Below are positions 1 through 5,853 of a stretch of DNA of 5,853 nucleotides, piece by piece. Each line of letters opens with the position of its first letter. Within the stretch, counting starts at the first letter, position 1. The DNA is from Fimbriimonadales bacterium. Lineage in GTDB: Bacteria; Armatimonadota; Fimbriimonadia; Fimbriimonadales; Fimbriimonadaceae. The notes beneath the pieces were generated by a model. The model was not told the DNA's origin. It ran no database searches and was given only the letters and a program-made list of their open reading frames with translations. The position numbers were made by a program, and so were the translations under genes. The stretch covers positions 1-5,853 of the forward strand of contig JAPLCS010000090.1 in assembly GCA_026392145.1 (NCBI GenBank). The letters are read 5' to 3'.

Positions 1-70
1 CGGATCCAATGATAATCGCCAAAGTGACGAAGATCATCCAGACTGGGCTTGTTTTTGGTTGTTCTGTCAT
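1..70 (-). CDS. N-terminus of a membrane protein cut by the left edge
   Basis: Twenty-three codons from an ATG at 70 read MTEQPKTSPVW and then a hydrophobic run (MIFVTLAIIIGS) that continues off the window. This looks like a signal anchor or first transmembrane helix following a short polar N-terminus. A stop in the same frame lies within the 37-nt spacer, so 70 is the only ATG start available, and GAGGGA sits just upstream. In many genomes ACIII genes are followed by genes for a heme-copper oxidase (subunit II, a small subunit or an SCO assembly protein), so one of these is a reasonable guess, but 23 residues do not identify it. Confidence 0.6.
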   Translation of the reverse strand, partial: MTEQPKTSPVWMIFVTLAIIIGS

Positions 71-73
71 GCT

Positions 74-79
74 TCCCTC
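74..79 (-). promoter_or_regulatory. Probable Shine-Dalgarno site of the left-edge gene
   Basis: GAGGGA lies in the 37-nt AT-rich spacer (71-107) a few nt before the ATG at 70. It is weaker and closer than the sites inside the operon. No hairpin or T-run suggesting a terminator is seen in the spacer, so the left-edge gene is probably in the same transcript. Confidence 0.5.
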
Positions 80-107
80 AAACTTAACTACGAATTAAAT
101 GAACAAA

Positions 108-608
108 TTATTGAAGCGGCTTACTGTTGCCAGGTCCCTCAGCATTCTGTTGAATGGTATTTCCGGTTGGCTTAGCCACAACTGAATTACCCGTAGAAAC
201 TCCCCGCTCAGCAATCTTCTCCATGGCAGTGCGAATCGGAACTCGAACAATGCCCTTCTCCTTATCAATCCAAGCAGGAGTAGTCAAGTGCTCAGTCTCG
301 TTCTTGCGCATGTCAGCAATGTCCATTTTTGTATTGACATTGTCTTGCAGAGCAGGCACACCGTCAGCAAGTCGAATTCTCGACTCTGGTGCAGGTTCTC
401 GGTTGGCACCTAAATGCGAACCCACGCTAAAGAATTTCCCTGGAGAGGAATAGTAGTTGTAGACAGGAACCGAGATAATGAACATCACGATACAAGCGAC
501 GGTTATCACAATGGAGGCCTTCCGAATCAACGGGACATTAAGGTCCCGTCGGTCATAGCCCATCTCTTTTAATACTTCTGGATCATCAGGAATATGTTCA
601 GTGTGCAT
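108..608 (-). CDS. Single-span membrane protein, ACIII/oxidase-associated, possibly an ActG-like subunit
   Basis: The product is 166 residues from the ATG at 608. A longer reading from 665 is possible but would lie 68 nt inside actF, while 608 has GAGGAGG nine nt upstream and gives an 11-nt overlap like the other junctions. Residues 1-26 are polar and probably cytoplasmic, 27-49 form one transmembrane helix preceded by basic residues, and the rest is probably periplasmic. The most informative part is residues 111-136, with PAWIDKEKG followed by VRVPIRTAMEKIAERG. A W-x-D...G-x-x-x-x-P-I-x-x-A-M pattern recurs in small single-span proteins encoded beside heme-copper oxidase, SCO and ACIII genes; this is from memory of such clusters. 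The tail after 137 is rich in Gly, Asn, Pro and Gln and looks disordered. It could be a minor ACIII subunit (ActG has been reported in some species) or an assembly or tethering protein between ACIII and an oxidase. No catalytic or heme motif is present. Confidence 0.6.
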   Translation of the reverse strand: MHTEHIPDDPEVLKEMGYDRRDLNVPLIRKASIVITVACIVMFIISVPVYNYYSSPGKFFSVGSHLGANREPAPESRIRLADGVPALQDNVNTKMDIADMRKNETEHLTTPAWIDKEKGIVRVPIRTAMEKIAERGVSTGNSVVAKPTGNTIQQNAEGPGNSKPLQ

Positions 609-1827
609 TAGCTTTTGCCTCCTCAAGTCTCTTGTCATAGGTCGGAACAAGCGGCGCTTGCTCAACCGTTCTGGTCATAACCGCAAACCACACCAGTCCC
701 ATAACTCCCCATGCAAGGAAGTCGTACGGAGTGGGGATAGCTGAGTTAGTGGCTCGGTGTGGAACCGCGGCACCAATAATCCAGAACACGTCAACGATAC
801 GGAAGAAGAAAATCCATCCCGCAATCTTGGCCAATCGTTCCGGATACCGTTTCACCCGTGGTGACAGCAAAGTCACGAACGGAATGATAAAGCAGCCCAG
901 AATCGTGGATGCACCCACTGCGTTCCAGCCAAGTCCAGCGTCAACGCCACGATGAGCGTAGAAAGTGGTGGTTTCTGGCAGGTTTCCGTTCCAAAGAATA
1001 ATGAGCTGAGAAACAGAAGTGTAAGCCCACAACATCGTTAGAACGAACATCATGTTGCCCAAGTCTTTTGTCAACGCCGCCGACATCGAACTGCTGTATG
1101 CCTTTTTGCTGGCATTCGTGCAAACAAGCACCGTGCCAAGTGAGAGAGCCGCCTGTGCGCCTCCAATCAGCATCCACACGCCATAAATAGTGCTGTACCA
1201 GTGAGGCGTCAGCGACATACCAAGGTCAGTCAGCATGAACGTTTCCAAGATAAAGAAGGCAACCATGCAAGGGGTAGCAAAGTTGGTTCGCTTTTGAAAC
1301 TCAACAGAATCCTGGCTCTTGTCATGCCGGTTGGTTGAAGCCCGAAGATAGGCACTCATACCACCAAAAATGAGGAAGTATGCAACTAATCGAATCGTGA
1401 AAAATGTCTGGTTCAGATAGGGAGCTTTCTTCTTAAGCACGAAATCCAAGTGAGCCGGATCCGCCCACTCATAAACCACATGCAAGTGCATGAGGACGGG
1501 GATAAAGAAGAAGAACAACGCCGCAAACATCTGCCAGCTCGCACCAGCTTCAAAAATTCGAAGCGTAGCAAGAGTCCAGCTGCTTTTAATTGAGTTATGC
1601 AACAAACTAAGCCCAAGGCAACCCAAAGTCACCATGAGCCAAAAGATGTAGCCGTAAATATAAGAGTTCAACGCGTACTCGTGAGTGGTTCCGCTACCAA
1701 AAGCAAGATAACCCCACAGTCCAAGACCTCCAACCAATCCGCCAAGAGTAAATATTCCTTTACCCTTAATGAAGCTCGGCTTGTCGTTAAAATCCATTGC
1801 ACCCGGCGCGGTCGCGACTTCACTCAT
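598..1827 (-). CDS. actF: ActF, second NrfD-like integral membrane subunit of Alternative Complex III
   Basis: The product is 409 residues. It is the paralogue of ActC in the membrane core of ACIII and is thought to contribute a proton path rather than a quinol site. About ten hydrophobic segments are visible, near residues 27-45, 58-78, 98-118, 141-160, 185-205, 211-235, 257-279, 301-321, 336-355 and 368-386. Family hallmarks are the His-rich helix end with VLMHLHVVYEWADP (111-124), KKAPYLNQTFF (133-143), MSLTPHWYSTIYGVW (204-218), the SQLIILWNGNLPETT stretch (273-287) and FRIVDVFW (342-349). The Asp of ActC that lies 30 residues after the quinol-site His has no counterpart at the aligned place, which fits a non-quinol role. 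The start forms TAATG with the actE stop, with AAGGAGGA upstream. The last 11 nt overlap the next gene. Identity is strongly supported by motifs, length and gene order; the proton-path role is family knowledge, not visible here. Confidence 0.96.
   Translation of the reverse strand: MSEVATAPGAMDFNDKPSFIKGKGIFTLGGLVGGLGLWGYLAFGSGTTHEYALNSYIYGYIFWLMVTLGCLGLSLLHNSIKSSWTLATLRIFEAGASWQMFAALFFFFIPVLMHLHVVYEWADPAHLDFVLKKKAPYLNQTFFTIRLVAYFLIFGGMSAYLRASTNRHDKSQDSVEFQKRTNFATPCMVAFFILETFMLTDLGMSLTPHWYSTIYGVWMLIGGAQAALSLGTVLVCTNASKKAYSSSMSAALTKDLGNMMFVLTMLWAYTSVSQLIILWNGNLPETTTFYAHRGVDAGLGWNAVGASTILGCFIIPFVTLLSPRVKRYPERLAKIAGWIFFFRIVDVFWIIGAAVPHRATNSAIPTPYDFLAWGVMGLVWFAVMTRTVEQAPLVPTYDKRLEEAKANAH
618..624 (-). 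promoter_or_regulatory. Shine-Dalgarno site fixing the start of the 166-aa gene
   Basis: GAGGAGG inside the 3' end of actF lies nine nt before the ATG at 608. It decides for this start over the in-frame ATG at 665 and over another in-frame Met codon between them. Confidence 0.8.
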
Positions 1828-2441
1828 TAGTGAGATCCTCCTTCATGGGCTGCTTCATTCTTGGCTGGCTTATCCAGTTCCGCTTTTTGAGAGTCGTTAA
1901 GGTCATTCACAGTTCCTTGCTGAGAAAGTTGGAGCGCTTTGATATAAGCAACTACCGCCCATCTGTCTTGAGGCTCAATTCGGCTTGCGTAGCTGTACAT
2001 CGCCCCGTAACCATTGGTGATTACGTCGTAAAAGTGTCCGACCGGCATTTCCCTCAGTCGTTTTGTATGGTAGTTGCCTACTGGTCGCTTAAGCTGAAAA
2101 CCACGCTGAGCAATCATTCCCTTTCCGTCACCTAACTGGCCATGACATGGTGTGCAATAGATGTTGTATCGATCCTGACCACGCTTCAACAAGTCCATCG
2201 TTACCGGCACAGGGATAGCATCCACCCACTTGCCGTTCTGAATTCCTGTGTAGAAAGCTCCATCTTCTCGAAGGTGTCCGCGCGCAATAGTTCCCTGCAA
2301 CAACGGTCTAGATGCTTGGCCATCGGCAAACATTTCACTTTCGTCAAGCGGGTGGTGCTTCGGCTGAACCCACATATCTGTGTTACAACCAACAAGCGCC
2401 AAACCAACTACCGGCAAAATCAGATTTCTCAATATTCGCAT
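1827..2441 (-). CDS. actE: ActE, monoheme cytochrome c lipoprotein of Alternative Complex III
   Basis: The product is 204 residues. It is a c-type cytochrome subunit on the periplasmic face that accepts electrons within ACIII and is a likely exit toward the terminal oxidase or a soluble carrier. Residues 1-18 form a lipoprotein signal peptide with a basic start (MRILRN), a hydrophobic core and lipobox LVGC; C19 would be the lipidated residue. One heme motif CTPCH lies at residues 96-100, after the usual LLKRGQDRYNIYC lead. The distal Met is probably M148 in NGYGAMYSYASRI, with M132 as alternative. The segment DRWAVVAYIKALQ (about 159-171) is the closing helix of class I cytochromes. The tail is hydrophilic and ends in GGSH. 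The start overlaps the end of actD by 13 nt and has GGAGG seven nt upstream; the stop forms TAATG with actF. It might be mistaken for a generic cytochrome c, but position and sequence style make ActE very likely. Confidence 0.95.
   Translation of the reverse strand: MRILRNLILPVVGLALVGCNTDMWVQPKHHPLDESEMFADGQASRPLLQGTIARGHLREDGAFYTGIQNGKWVDAIPVPVTMDLLKRGQDRYNIYCTPCHGQLGDGKGMIAQRGFQLKRPVGNYHTKRLREMPVGHFYDVITNGYGAMYSYASRIEPQDRWAVVAYIKALQLSQQGTVNDLNDSQKAELDKPAKNEAAHEGGSH
1836..1843 (-). promoter_or_regulatory. Shine-Dalgarno site of actF inside actE
   Basis: AAGGAGGA precedes the actF ATG (1827) and lies wholly in the last codons of actE, where it encodes Glu-Gly-Gly. Stop and start are fused as TAATG, which supports translational coupling. 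Confidence 0.8.
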
Positions 2442-2896
2442 TCAGAAACCTCCACGGCACCATGTTCCTTCATTACTTTCTCAATTTTCTTGGCATCATA
2501 GTGCGGGTCAACCGCTTCTACTGCCAAGAAGAATTTGTCTTGCGAAGCTCGTTCAAAGTTCTTCGCGTTAAAAATTGGGTGATAAGGCTGCGGCGGAATG
2601 GAGTTCAACGGCTTTCCACCCACGTTAAGAGGGTAGTCAATGACCGAAGTCCACCACTGAAGCGTATAACCGGTGGTCACACCAAGCAAGCCAAACATGA
2701 ACACGGTCCAGGGCACCTTGGTATCCCGGAAACCAATTGCCTCACTCAACCCGTGAATCGGGAAGGGAGAATAAGCATCCATCTTTCGATAGCCTGCGTG
2801 CCGTGCTGCCTCAGCAGCGTGCATAAGCTCTTCTGGCGTATTGAACTCCCCTACGAGAGCATAGAGGCCAGAAGGATCGGACCAATCGTGAGCCAT
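2429..2896 (-). CDS. actD: ActD (DUF3341 family), apparently lacking its second transmembrane helix
   Basis: ActD is a small membrane subunit of ACIII; it binds no cofactor and probably has a structural role. The product is 155 residues, shorter than the roughly 170-200 usual for the family. Residues 10-50 form the typical soluble N-terminal domain (GLYALVGEF, then HAAEAARHAGY and YSPFPIHGL). Residues 61-83 form one hydrophobic helix, followed by the family signature DYPLNVGGKPLNS (87-99). Most family members then have about 30 residues containing a second helix before the PYHP...F motif. Here NS is followed directly by IPPQPYHPIFN, so that helix is missing while the C-terminal motif (FERASQDKFFL, then VEAVDPHYD) is intact. 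The frame is open and the DNA between the motifs is continuous. The start forms TAATG with the actC stop, with GGAGGTGA upstream. The 3' end overlaps actE by 13 nt. Identity is secure from motifs and gene order; the consequence of the shortening is unknown. Confidence 0.95.
   Translation of the reverse strand: MAHDWSDPSGLYALVGEFNTPEELMHAAEAARHAGYRKMDAYSPFPIHGLSEAIGFRDTKVPWTVFMFGLLGVTTGYTLQWWTSVIDYPLNVGGKPLNSIPPQPYHPIFNAKNFERASQDKFFLAVEAVDPHYDAKKIEKVMKEHGAVEVSECEY
2448..2453 (-). promoter_or_regulatory. Shine-Dalgarno site of actE inside actD
   Basis: GGAGGT lies in the 3' end of actD; GGAGG ends seven nt before the actE ATG at 2441. This supports the start that creates the 13-nt overlap with actD. 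Confidence 0.8.
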
Positions 2897-4302
2897 TATT
2901 TCACCTCCACAGTTTCGTCTTGATTGACGTACTCTTTCTTTCCACCAAGCTTGTACAACAAGTCTTTAACTTCGAACATGTTGATAACTGGCAGGAACCG
3001 AATAAACAGGAACATAAGGAAGATAAAGAATCCAATGGTGCCAAGGAACATTGCAAAGTCCCAAGTGCTTGGATAGTAAGGCTTATCACTCGACGGCAAG
3101 TAGTTGTTCGTAAGCGACATCGGAATGATAACGAATCGTTCCAACCACATACCCACACTAACAACCTGGCTAATGATCATCAGAGCCCAGATGTTCTTTC
3201 TCATCTTCGGAATCCAGAAGAGCTGCGGAACAACCCCGTTACAGAAGATCAGCGCCCAGTAAGCCCAGCTATACATTCCCTTAAATCGCGTATCTATAAG
3301 CAACTTGTACTCATAAAAGTTGCCCGAATACCAAGAGTAGAAAACTTCTAGAATATAGCCGTAGAAAACAATCAAACCAGTAGCAAGAAGAATCTTTGCC
3401 ATCCAGTCCAGGTGTCTATCAGTGACCAAGTGATCCAGCTTGTAAGCCTTTCGAACGGGAATCAGCCAGGTGAGAACCATCGCGAATCCAGCAAAGACCG
3501 CACCAGCAACAAAGTAAGGAGGGAACACCGTAACGTTCCAACCAGGGACAATCGAAATCGCAAAGTCGAAGCTAACAATACTGTGAACTGACAATACAAG
3601 CGGAGTCGAAAGACCTGCTAGTAGCAAGTACATTTGTTCGTATCGGTGCCAGTGCTGGTTGCTACCTCGCCATCCCATCGAAAGGATTGCGAAAATCAAC
3701 TTGGCATGCTTGTTGGTGCTTTTATCTCGTAAAGTCGCGAAGTCAGGGATAAGTCCCACGAACCAGAACACGGCAGAAACCGAAAAATAGGTTGAAACCG
3801 CAAAAACGTCCCACATAAGCGGCGATCGCCACTGTGGCCACATACCCAAAATGTTCGGATAGGGGAAAAGCCAGTACGCATTCCAAGGTCGACCAGTGTG
3901 CAAAAGCGGGTACAGACCCGCGCACATGACTGCAAAAATCGTCATCGCTTCTGCAAATCGGTTAATCGAGTTTCTCCATTGCTGTCTAAGCAGCAACAAG
4001 ATCGCCGAAATCAAAGTCCCAGCGTGTCCAATACCAATCCACCAAACGAAGTTGATAATGTCAAAGCCCCAGGCAGAAGGAACGTTGTTCCCCCAAATCC
4101 CAATACCTTGCCACAGCAACCAAGCGATACTAAGTCCCAAAAGACCAGTACCCATCACACCCACGGTCAACCACTTAAACCAAGCGGTGGTGTGAATCTT
4201 CTGGTCAAGAACCATGCGACCAACCGAGTGGTCAATCGAACCATAGCTCTGATCACCCGTAATCAACAAGTCGTTTAACTTGCGATCTTTAACTTTTGCC
4301 AT
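2896..4302 (-). CDS. actC: ActC, NrfD-like integral membrane subunit with the quinol site
   Basis: The product is 468 residues, usual for ActC. It is a polytopic membrane protein of the NrfD/PsrC family that oxidises quinol in ACIII and hands electrons to ActB. About ten hydrophobic segments are visible, near residues 44-68, 81-105, 116-136, 163-190, 224-250, 262-284, 300-323, 343-363, 370-395 and 413-436. The N-terminal 40 residues are polar and precede HTTAWFKWL, typical of ActC. Conserved polar residues within the helices include H93 (IGHAGT), H135 (HTGRPW), D165 (LMWDVFA), D246 (SFDFA) and E388/R389 (MWLERF). The His-Asp pair at 135/165 has the spacing of the pair reported near the quinol in ACIII structures, which I recall rather than checked. 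The C-terminus is charged and likely cytoplasmic. The start overlaps the actB stop and is preceded by GAGGAGG at 11 nt. Family membership and subunit identity are clear from order and length; individual residue roles are inferred. Confidence 0.97.
   Translation of the reverse strand: MAKVKDRKLNDLLITGDQSYGSIDHSVGRMVLDQKIHTTAWFKWLTVGVMGTGLLGLSIAWLLWQGIGIWGNNVPSAWGFDIINFVWWIGIGHAGTLISAILLLLRQQWRNSINRFAEAMTIFAVMCAGLYPLLHTGRPWNAYWLFPYPNILGMWPQWRSPLMWDVFAVSTYFSVSAVFWFVGLIPDFATLRDKSTNKHAKLIFAILSMGWRGSNQHWHRYEQMYLLLAGLSTPLVLSVHSIVSFDFAISIVPGWNVTVFPPYFVAGAVFAGFAMVLTWLIPVRKAYKLDHLVTDRHLDWMAKILLATGLIVFYGYILEVFYSWYSGNFYEYKLLIDTRFKGMYSWAYWALIFCNGVVPQLFWIPKMRKNIWALMIISQVVSVGMWLERFVIIPMSLTNNYLPSSDKPYYPSTWDFAMFLGTIGFFIFLMFLFIRFLPVINMFEVKDLLYKLGGKKEYVNQDETVEVK
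2901..2908 (-). promoter_or_regulatory. Shine-Dalgarno site of actD inside actC
   Basis: GGAGGTGA, a near-perfect anti-16S match, precedes the actD ATG at 2896; GGAGG ends seven nt before it. The actC stop and actD start share one base (TAATG). Confidence 0.8.
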
Positions 4303-5853
4303 TAGTGTGCGGCCTCCTCAGTGGTTACCATGGATTTAATCTCTGGGTTAGGGTTTCGCAGCTTCGCAAGGTGAGAAGTCCGCGGGCGGGTCTGTAATTC
4401 TTCAAGCAAGAGGTAGCTTCGTGGATCGTTCCTGAGCTCATGCACCTTACTGTTCTTATCTGCAATGTTTCCGAAGACAATAGCTTCTCCAGGACATGCT
4501 TGCTGACAAGCTGTAACAATGTCGCCATCAGCAATCCGCTTTCCAGCCTTCTTCGACTCAATCCGTGCTTCATTGATTCGCTGAACACAGTAGGTGCACT
4601 TTTCCATGACACCCCGACCCCGCACCGTAACGTCCGGGTTGTTCAACATCTTCAGCAACTGAATGCCCTGCTCCTTCGGAGCATTGACTGGTCCAGGAAT
4701 CTTTCGAGTATCCCAAGGCTGAGTCTTGTTAGTGAACTGAGCTTGGTTATCGCTCCAGTTCAAGTAGTTAAATCGTCGAACCTTATAAGGACAGTTGTTA
4801 GAACAGTAACGAGTACCAACACATCGGTTGTAAACCATCTGGTTCAAACCTTCATGGCTGTGTACGGTTGCGGCTACAGGACAAACTGGCTCACAAGGCG
4901 CCTTTTCGCAATGAACGCATGCCACCGGCTGCCAAACTACTTCAGGATTTTCATCAGAACCAGAGAAGTATCGGTCAATCCGGATCCAACTCATCTCACG
5001 ACCCTTCTGAACCTGCTCCTTACCAACCACTGAAATATTATTTTCAGCTTGGCAAGCAGTAACACAGGCTCCGCAACCAACACATGAGTTCATATCGATT
5101 GTCATGCCCCACTGGTCGCCGTCCCATTCAAAAACCTCGTCAGGGTAGAGATTGTTCTCCTTAATTTCCTCTTGGCTCAACGAGTGACCCTTCTGGAGTG
5201 CCTTCATGCCCTGGGCATTAAAAGCAACCAAAGTCCCATCTCGAATAATGTCTCGAGCGTCTGGAATCTTATTGCCACCAAGCGGCGAGTGACCCTGTGT
5301 ACTAGCCAAGTGTTGCTCCCGATTCGTATTCGTGAGCTCAACCACAGCGGCATAAGTCATATTGGAAGTTGCTCGAAGCTGGTAAGCATCAAATCCTCCA
5401 CCATCTTGACCCGTCAAAGTCGCAAGCGTTCCTCCAGCAGTCCGACCGTAACCCAAGTTAACAGTGACAGATCCAACGGGGTGACCAGGAAGAATAAATC
5501 CAATCCCTTCAACTTCCCCCGCAGCGGTCTTGAGCTTCAGAACAAAGTCATTACCCTTCCCAAGAACAATTCCTTTTTCCTCAGCATCCTTAACGGACAT
5601 CAAAATGACGTTGTCCCAAACAACCTTAGACATTGGCTTGGGTGTTTCCTGAAGCCATCCGTTGTTGGCGTATCTTCCGTCAAAAATGAGCGGATCTGCG
5701 AGGAAAAGAACCTCCATTCCAGCAGACTTGGCCGGTGACGGCAAATTAGCGGCACCACCCTTGTAAGTCAACTTCGCGCTTGCCGTATTAGGGATGACTC
5801 CGTTGTGAACAGCGGTTCTCCAATTCTTCTCAAAGTCCCCAGTGGACATGCCA
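4302..5853 (-). CDS. actB: ActB, iron-sulfur subunit of Alternative Complex III (C-terminal part, 5' end off window)
   Basis: This is the electron-transfer subunit of ACIII, facing the periplasm, passing electrons from the ActC quinol site to the heme subunits. Only the C-terminal part is present. The codon before the first ATG (5849) is an in-frame Gly and no stop intervenes, so the frame runs off the right edge; family members are about twice this length. Numbering from that ATG, residues 1-240 resemble the end of the molybdopterin-oxidoreductase-like domain, which in known ACIII structures holds no cofactor. Residues about 245-460 form a ferredoxin-type domain with four Cys groups: C256/259/262/266, C311/314/319/323, C343/349/353 and C418/421/448/452. 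The third group (CVGTRYC...CPY) has Thr where a Cys would sit. The resulting 15 Cys fit three [4Fe-4S] and one [3Fe-4S] cluster, as described for ActB. The stop overlaps the actC start (TAATG). Polysulfide- or nitrite-reductase-type B subunits share the ferredoxin domain, but the fused domain and the actCDEF neighbours make ActB nearly certain. Confidence 0.97.
   Translation of the reverse strand, partial: GMSTGDFEKNWRTAVHNGVIPNTASAKLTYKGGAANLPSPAKSAGMEVLFLADPLIFDGRYANNGWLQETPKPMSKVVWDNVILMSVKDAEEKGIVLGKGNDFVLKLKTAAGEVEGIGFILPGHPVGSVTVNLGYGRTAGGTLATLTGQDGGGFDAYQLRATSNMTYAAVVELTNTNREQHLASTQGHSPLGGNKIPDARDIIRDGTLVAFNAQGMKALQKGHSLSQEEIKENNLYPDEVFEWDGDQWGMTIDMNSCVGCGACVTACQAENNISVVGKEQVQKGREMSWIRIDRYFSGSDENPEVVWQPVACVHCEKAPCEPVCPVAATVHSHEGLNQMVYNRCVGTRYCSNNCPYKVRRFNYLNWSDNQAQFTNKTQPWDTRKIPGPVNAPKEQGIQLLKMLNNPDVTVRGRGVMEKCTYCVQRINEARIESKKAGKRIADGDIVTACQQACPGEAIVFGNIADKNSKVHELRNDPRSYLLLEELQTRPRTSHLAKLRNPNPEIKSMVTTEEAAH
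4313..4319 (-). promoter_or_regulatory. Shine-Dalgarno site of actC inside actB
   Basis: GAGGAGG lies ten to eleven nt before the actC ATG at 4302 and encodes the Glu-Glu near the ActB C-terminus. Stop and start are fused as TAATG. Confidence 0.8.

Noticed and set aside
71..107. Terminator or promoter in the only intergenic spacer
   Set aside because: The 37 nt are AT-rich but show no convincing hairpin or T-run and no clear -35/-10 pair.
609..665. Extended N-terminus (19 residues, rich in Arg) for the 166-aa protein
   Set aside because: It would overlap actF by 68 nt and ignore the strong Shine-Dalgarno site at 618-624; the extra residues are an out-of-frame reading of the ActF C-terminus.
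2312..2923. Plus-strand open frame of 203 codons over actD/actE
   Set aside because: It lies antisense to two well-supported genes, has no recognisable domain, and its residue composition looks like a reverse-strand shadow.
4440..5033. Plus-strand open frame of 197 codons over actB
   Set aside because: It is antisense to the four Cys-cluster motifs of ActB, with no family features of its own.
5172..5738. Plus-strand open frame of 188 codons over actB
   Set aside because: It is antisense to coding sequence, with basic/serine-rich content typical of a shadow frame.
2896..5853. A polysulfide, thiosulfate or nitrite reductase (Psr/Phs/Nrf) operon
   Set aside because: Those have B and NrfD-type subunits but not DUF3341, a monoheme lipoprotein cytochrome and a second ten-helix NrfD paralogue in this order; the set is specific to ACIII.

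Overview
The window holds one tightly packed operon, read entirely on the minus strand (right to left). It encodes most of Alternative Complex III (ACIII), the bacterial quinol:cytochrome c (or oxidase) oxidoreductase that replaces the bc1 complex. In transcription order it carries the C-terminal part of actB (iron-sulfur subunit), then complete actC (NrfD-like quinol-site subunit), actD (DUF3341 family), actE (monoheme cytochrome c lipoprotein) and actF (second NrfD-like subunit). These are followed by a 166-residue single-span membrane protein of a type often found beside ACIII and heme-copper oxidase genes, and by the first 23 codons of another membrane protein cut by the left edge. The multiheme cytochrome gene actA and the 5' half of actB should lie beyond the right edge.

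Working model: quinol is oxidised at the membrane by ActC. Electrons pass through the four iron-sulfur clusters of ActB to the hemes of ActA (outside the window) and ActE, then to a terminal oxidase. ActC and ActF are the ten-helix membrane halves thought to couple this to proton movement. The genes are joined by TAATG stop-start junctions (B/C, C/D, E/F) or 11-13 nt overlaps (D/E, F/166-aa gene). Each start has a strong Shine-Dalgarno sequence inside the preceding gene, which indicates one mRNA and coupled translation at near-equal stoichiometry.

The organism is an aerobic (or facultatively aerobic) Gram-negative-type bacterium with roughly balanced GC content. ACIII is scattered through Bacteroidota, Planctomycetota, Acidobacteriota, Verrucomicrobiota, Chloroflexota, Armatimonadota and others; I cannot place the source from this window alone.

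No RNA gene, mobile element, CRISPR array, terminator or internal promoter is evident. The only non-coding stretch is 37 nt (71-107). The main anomaly is ActD, which appears to lack the second transmembrane helix normal for its family. I see a standard respiratory complex rather than an undescribed system.
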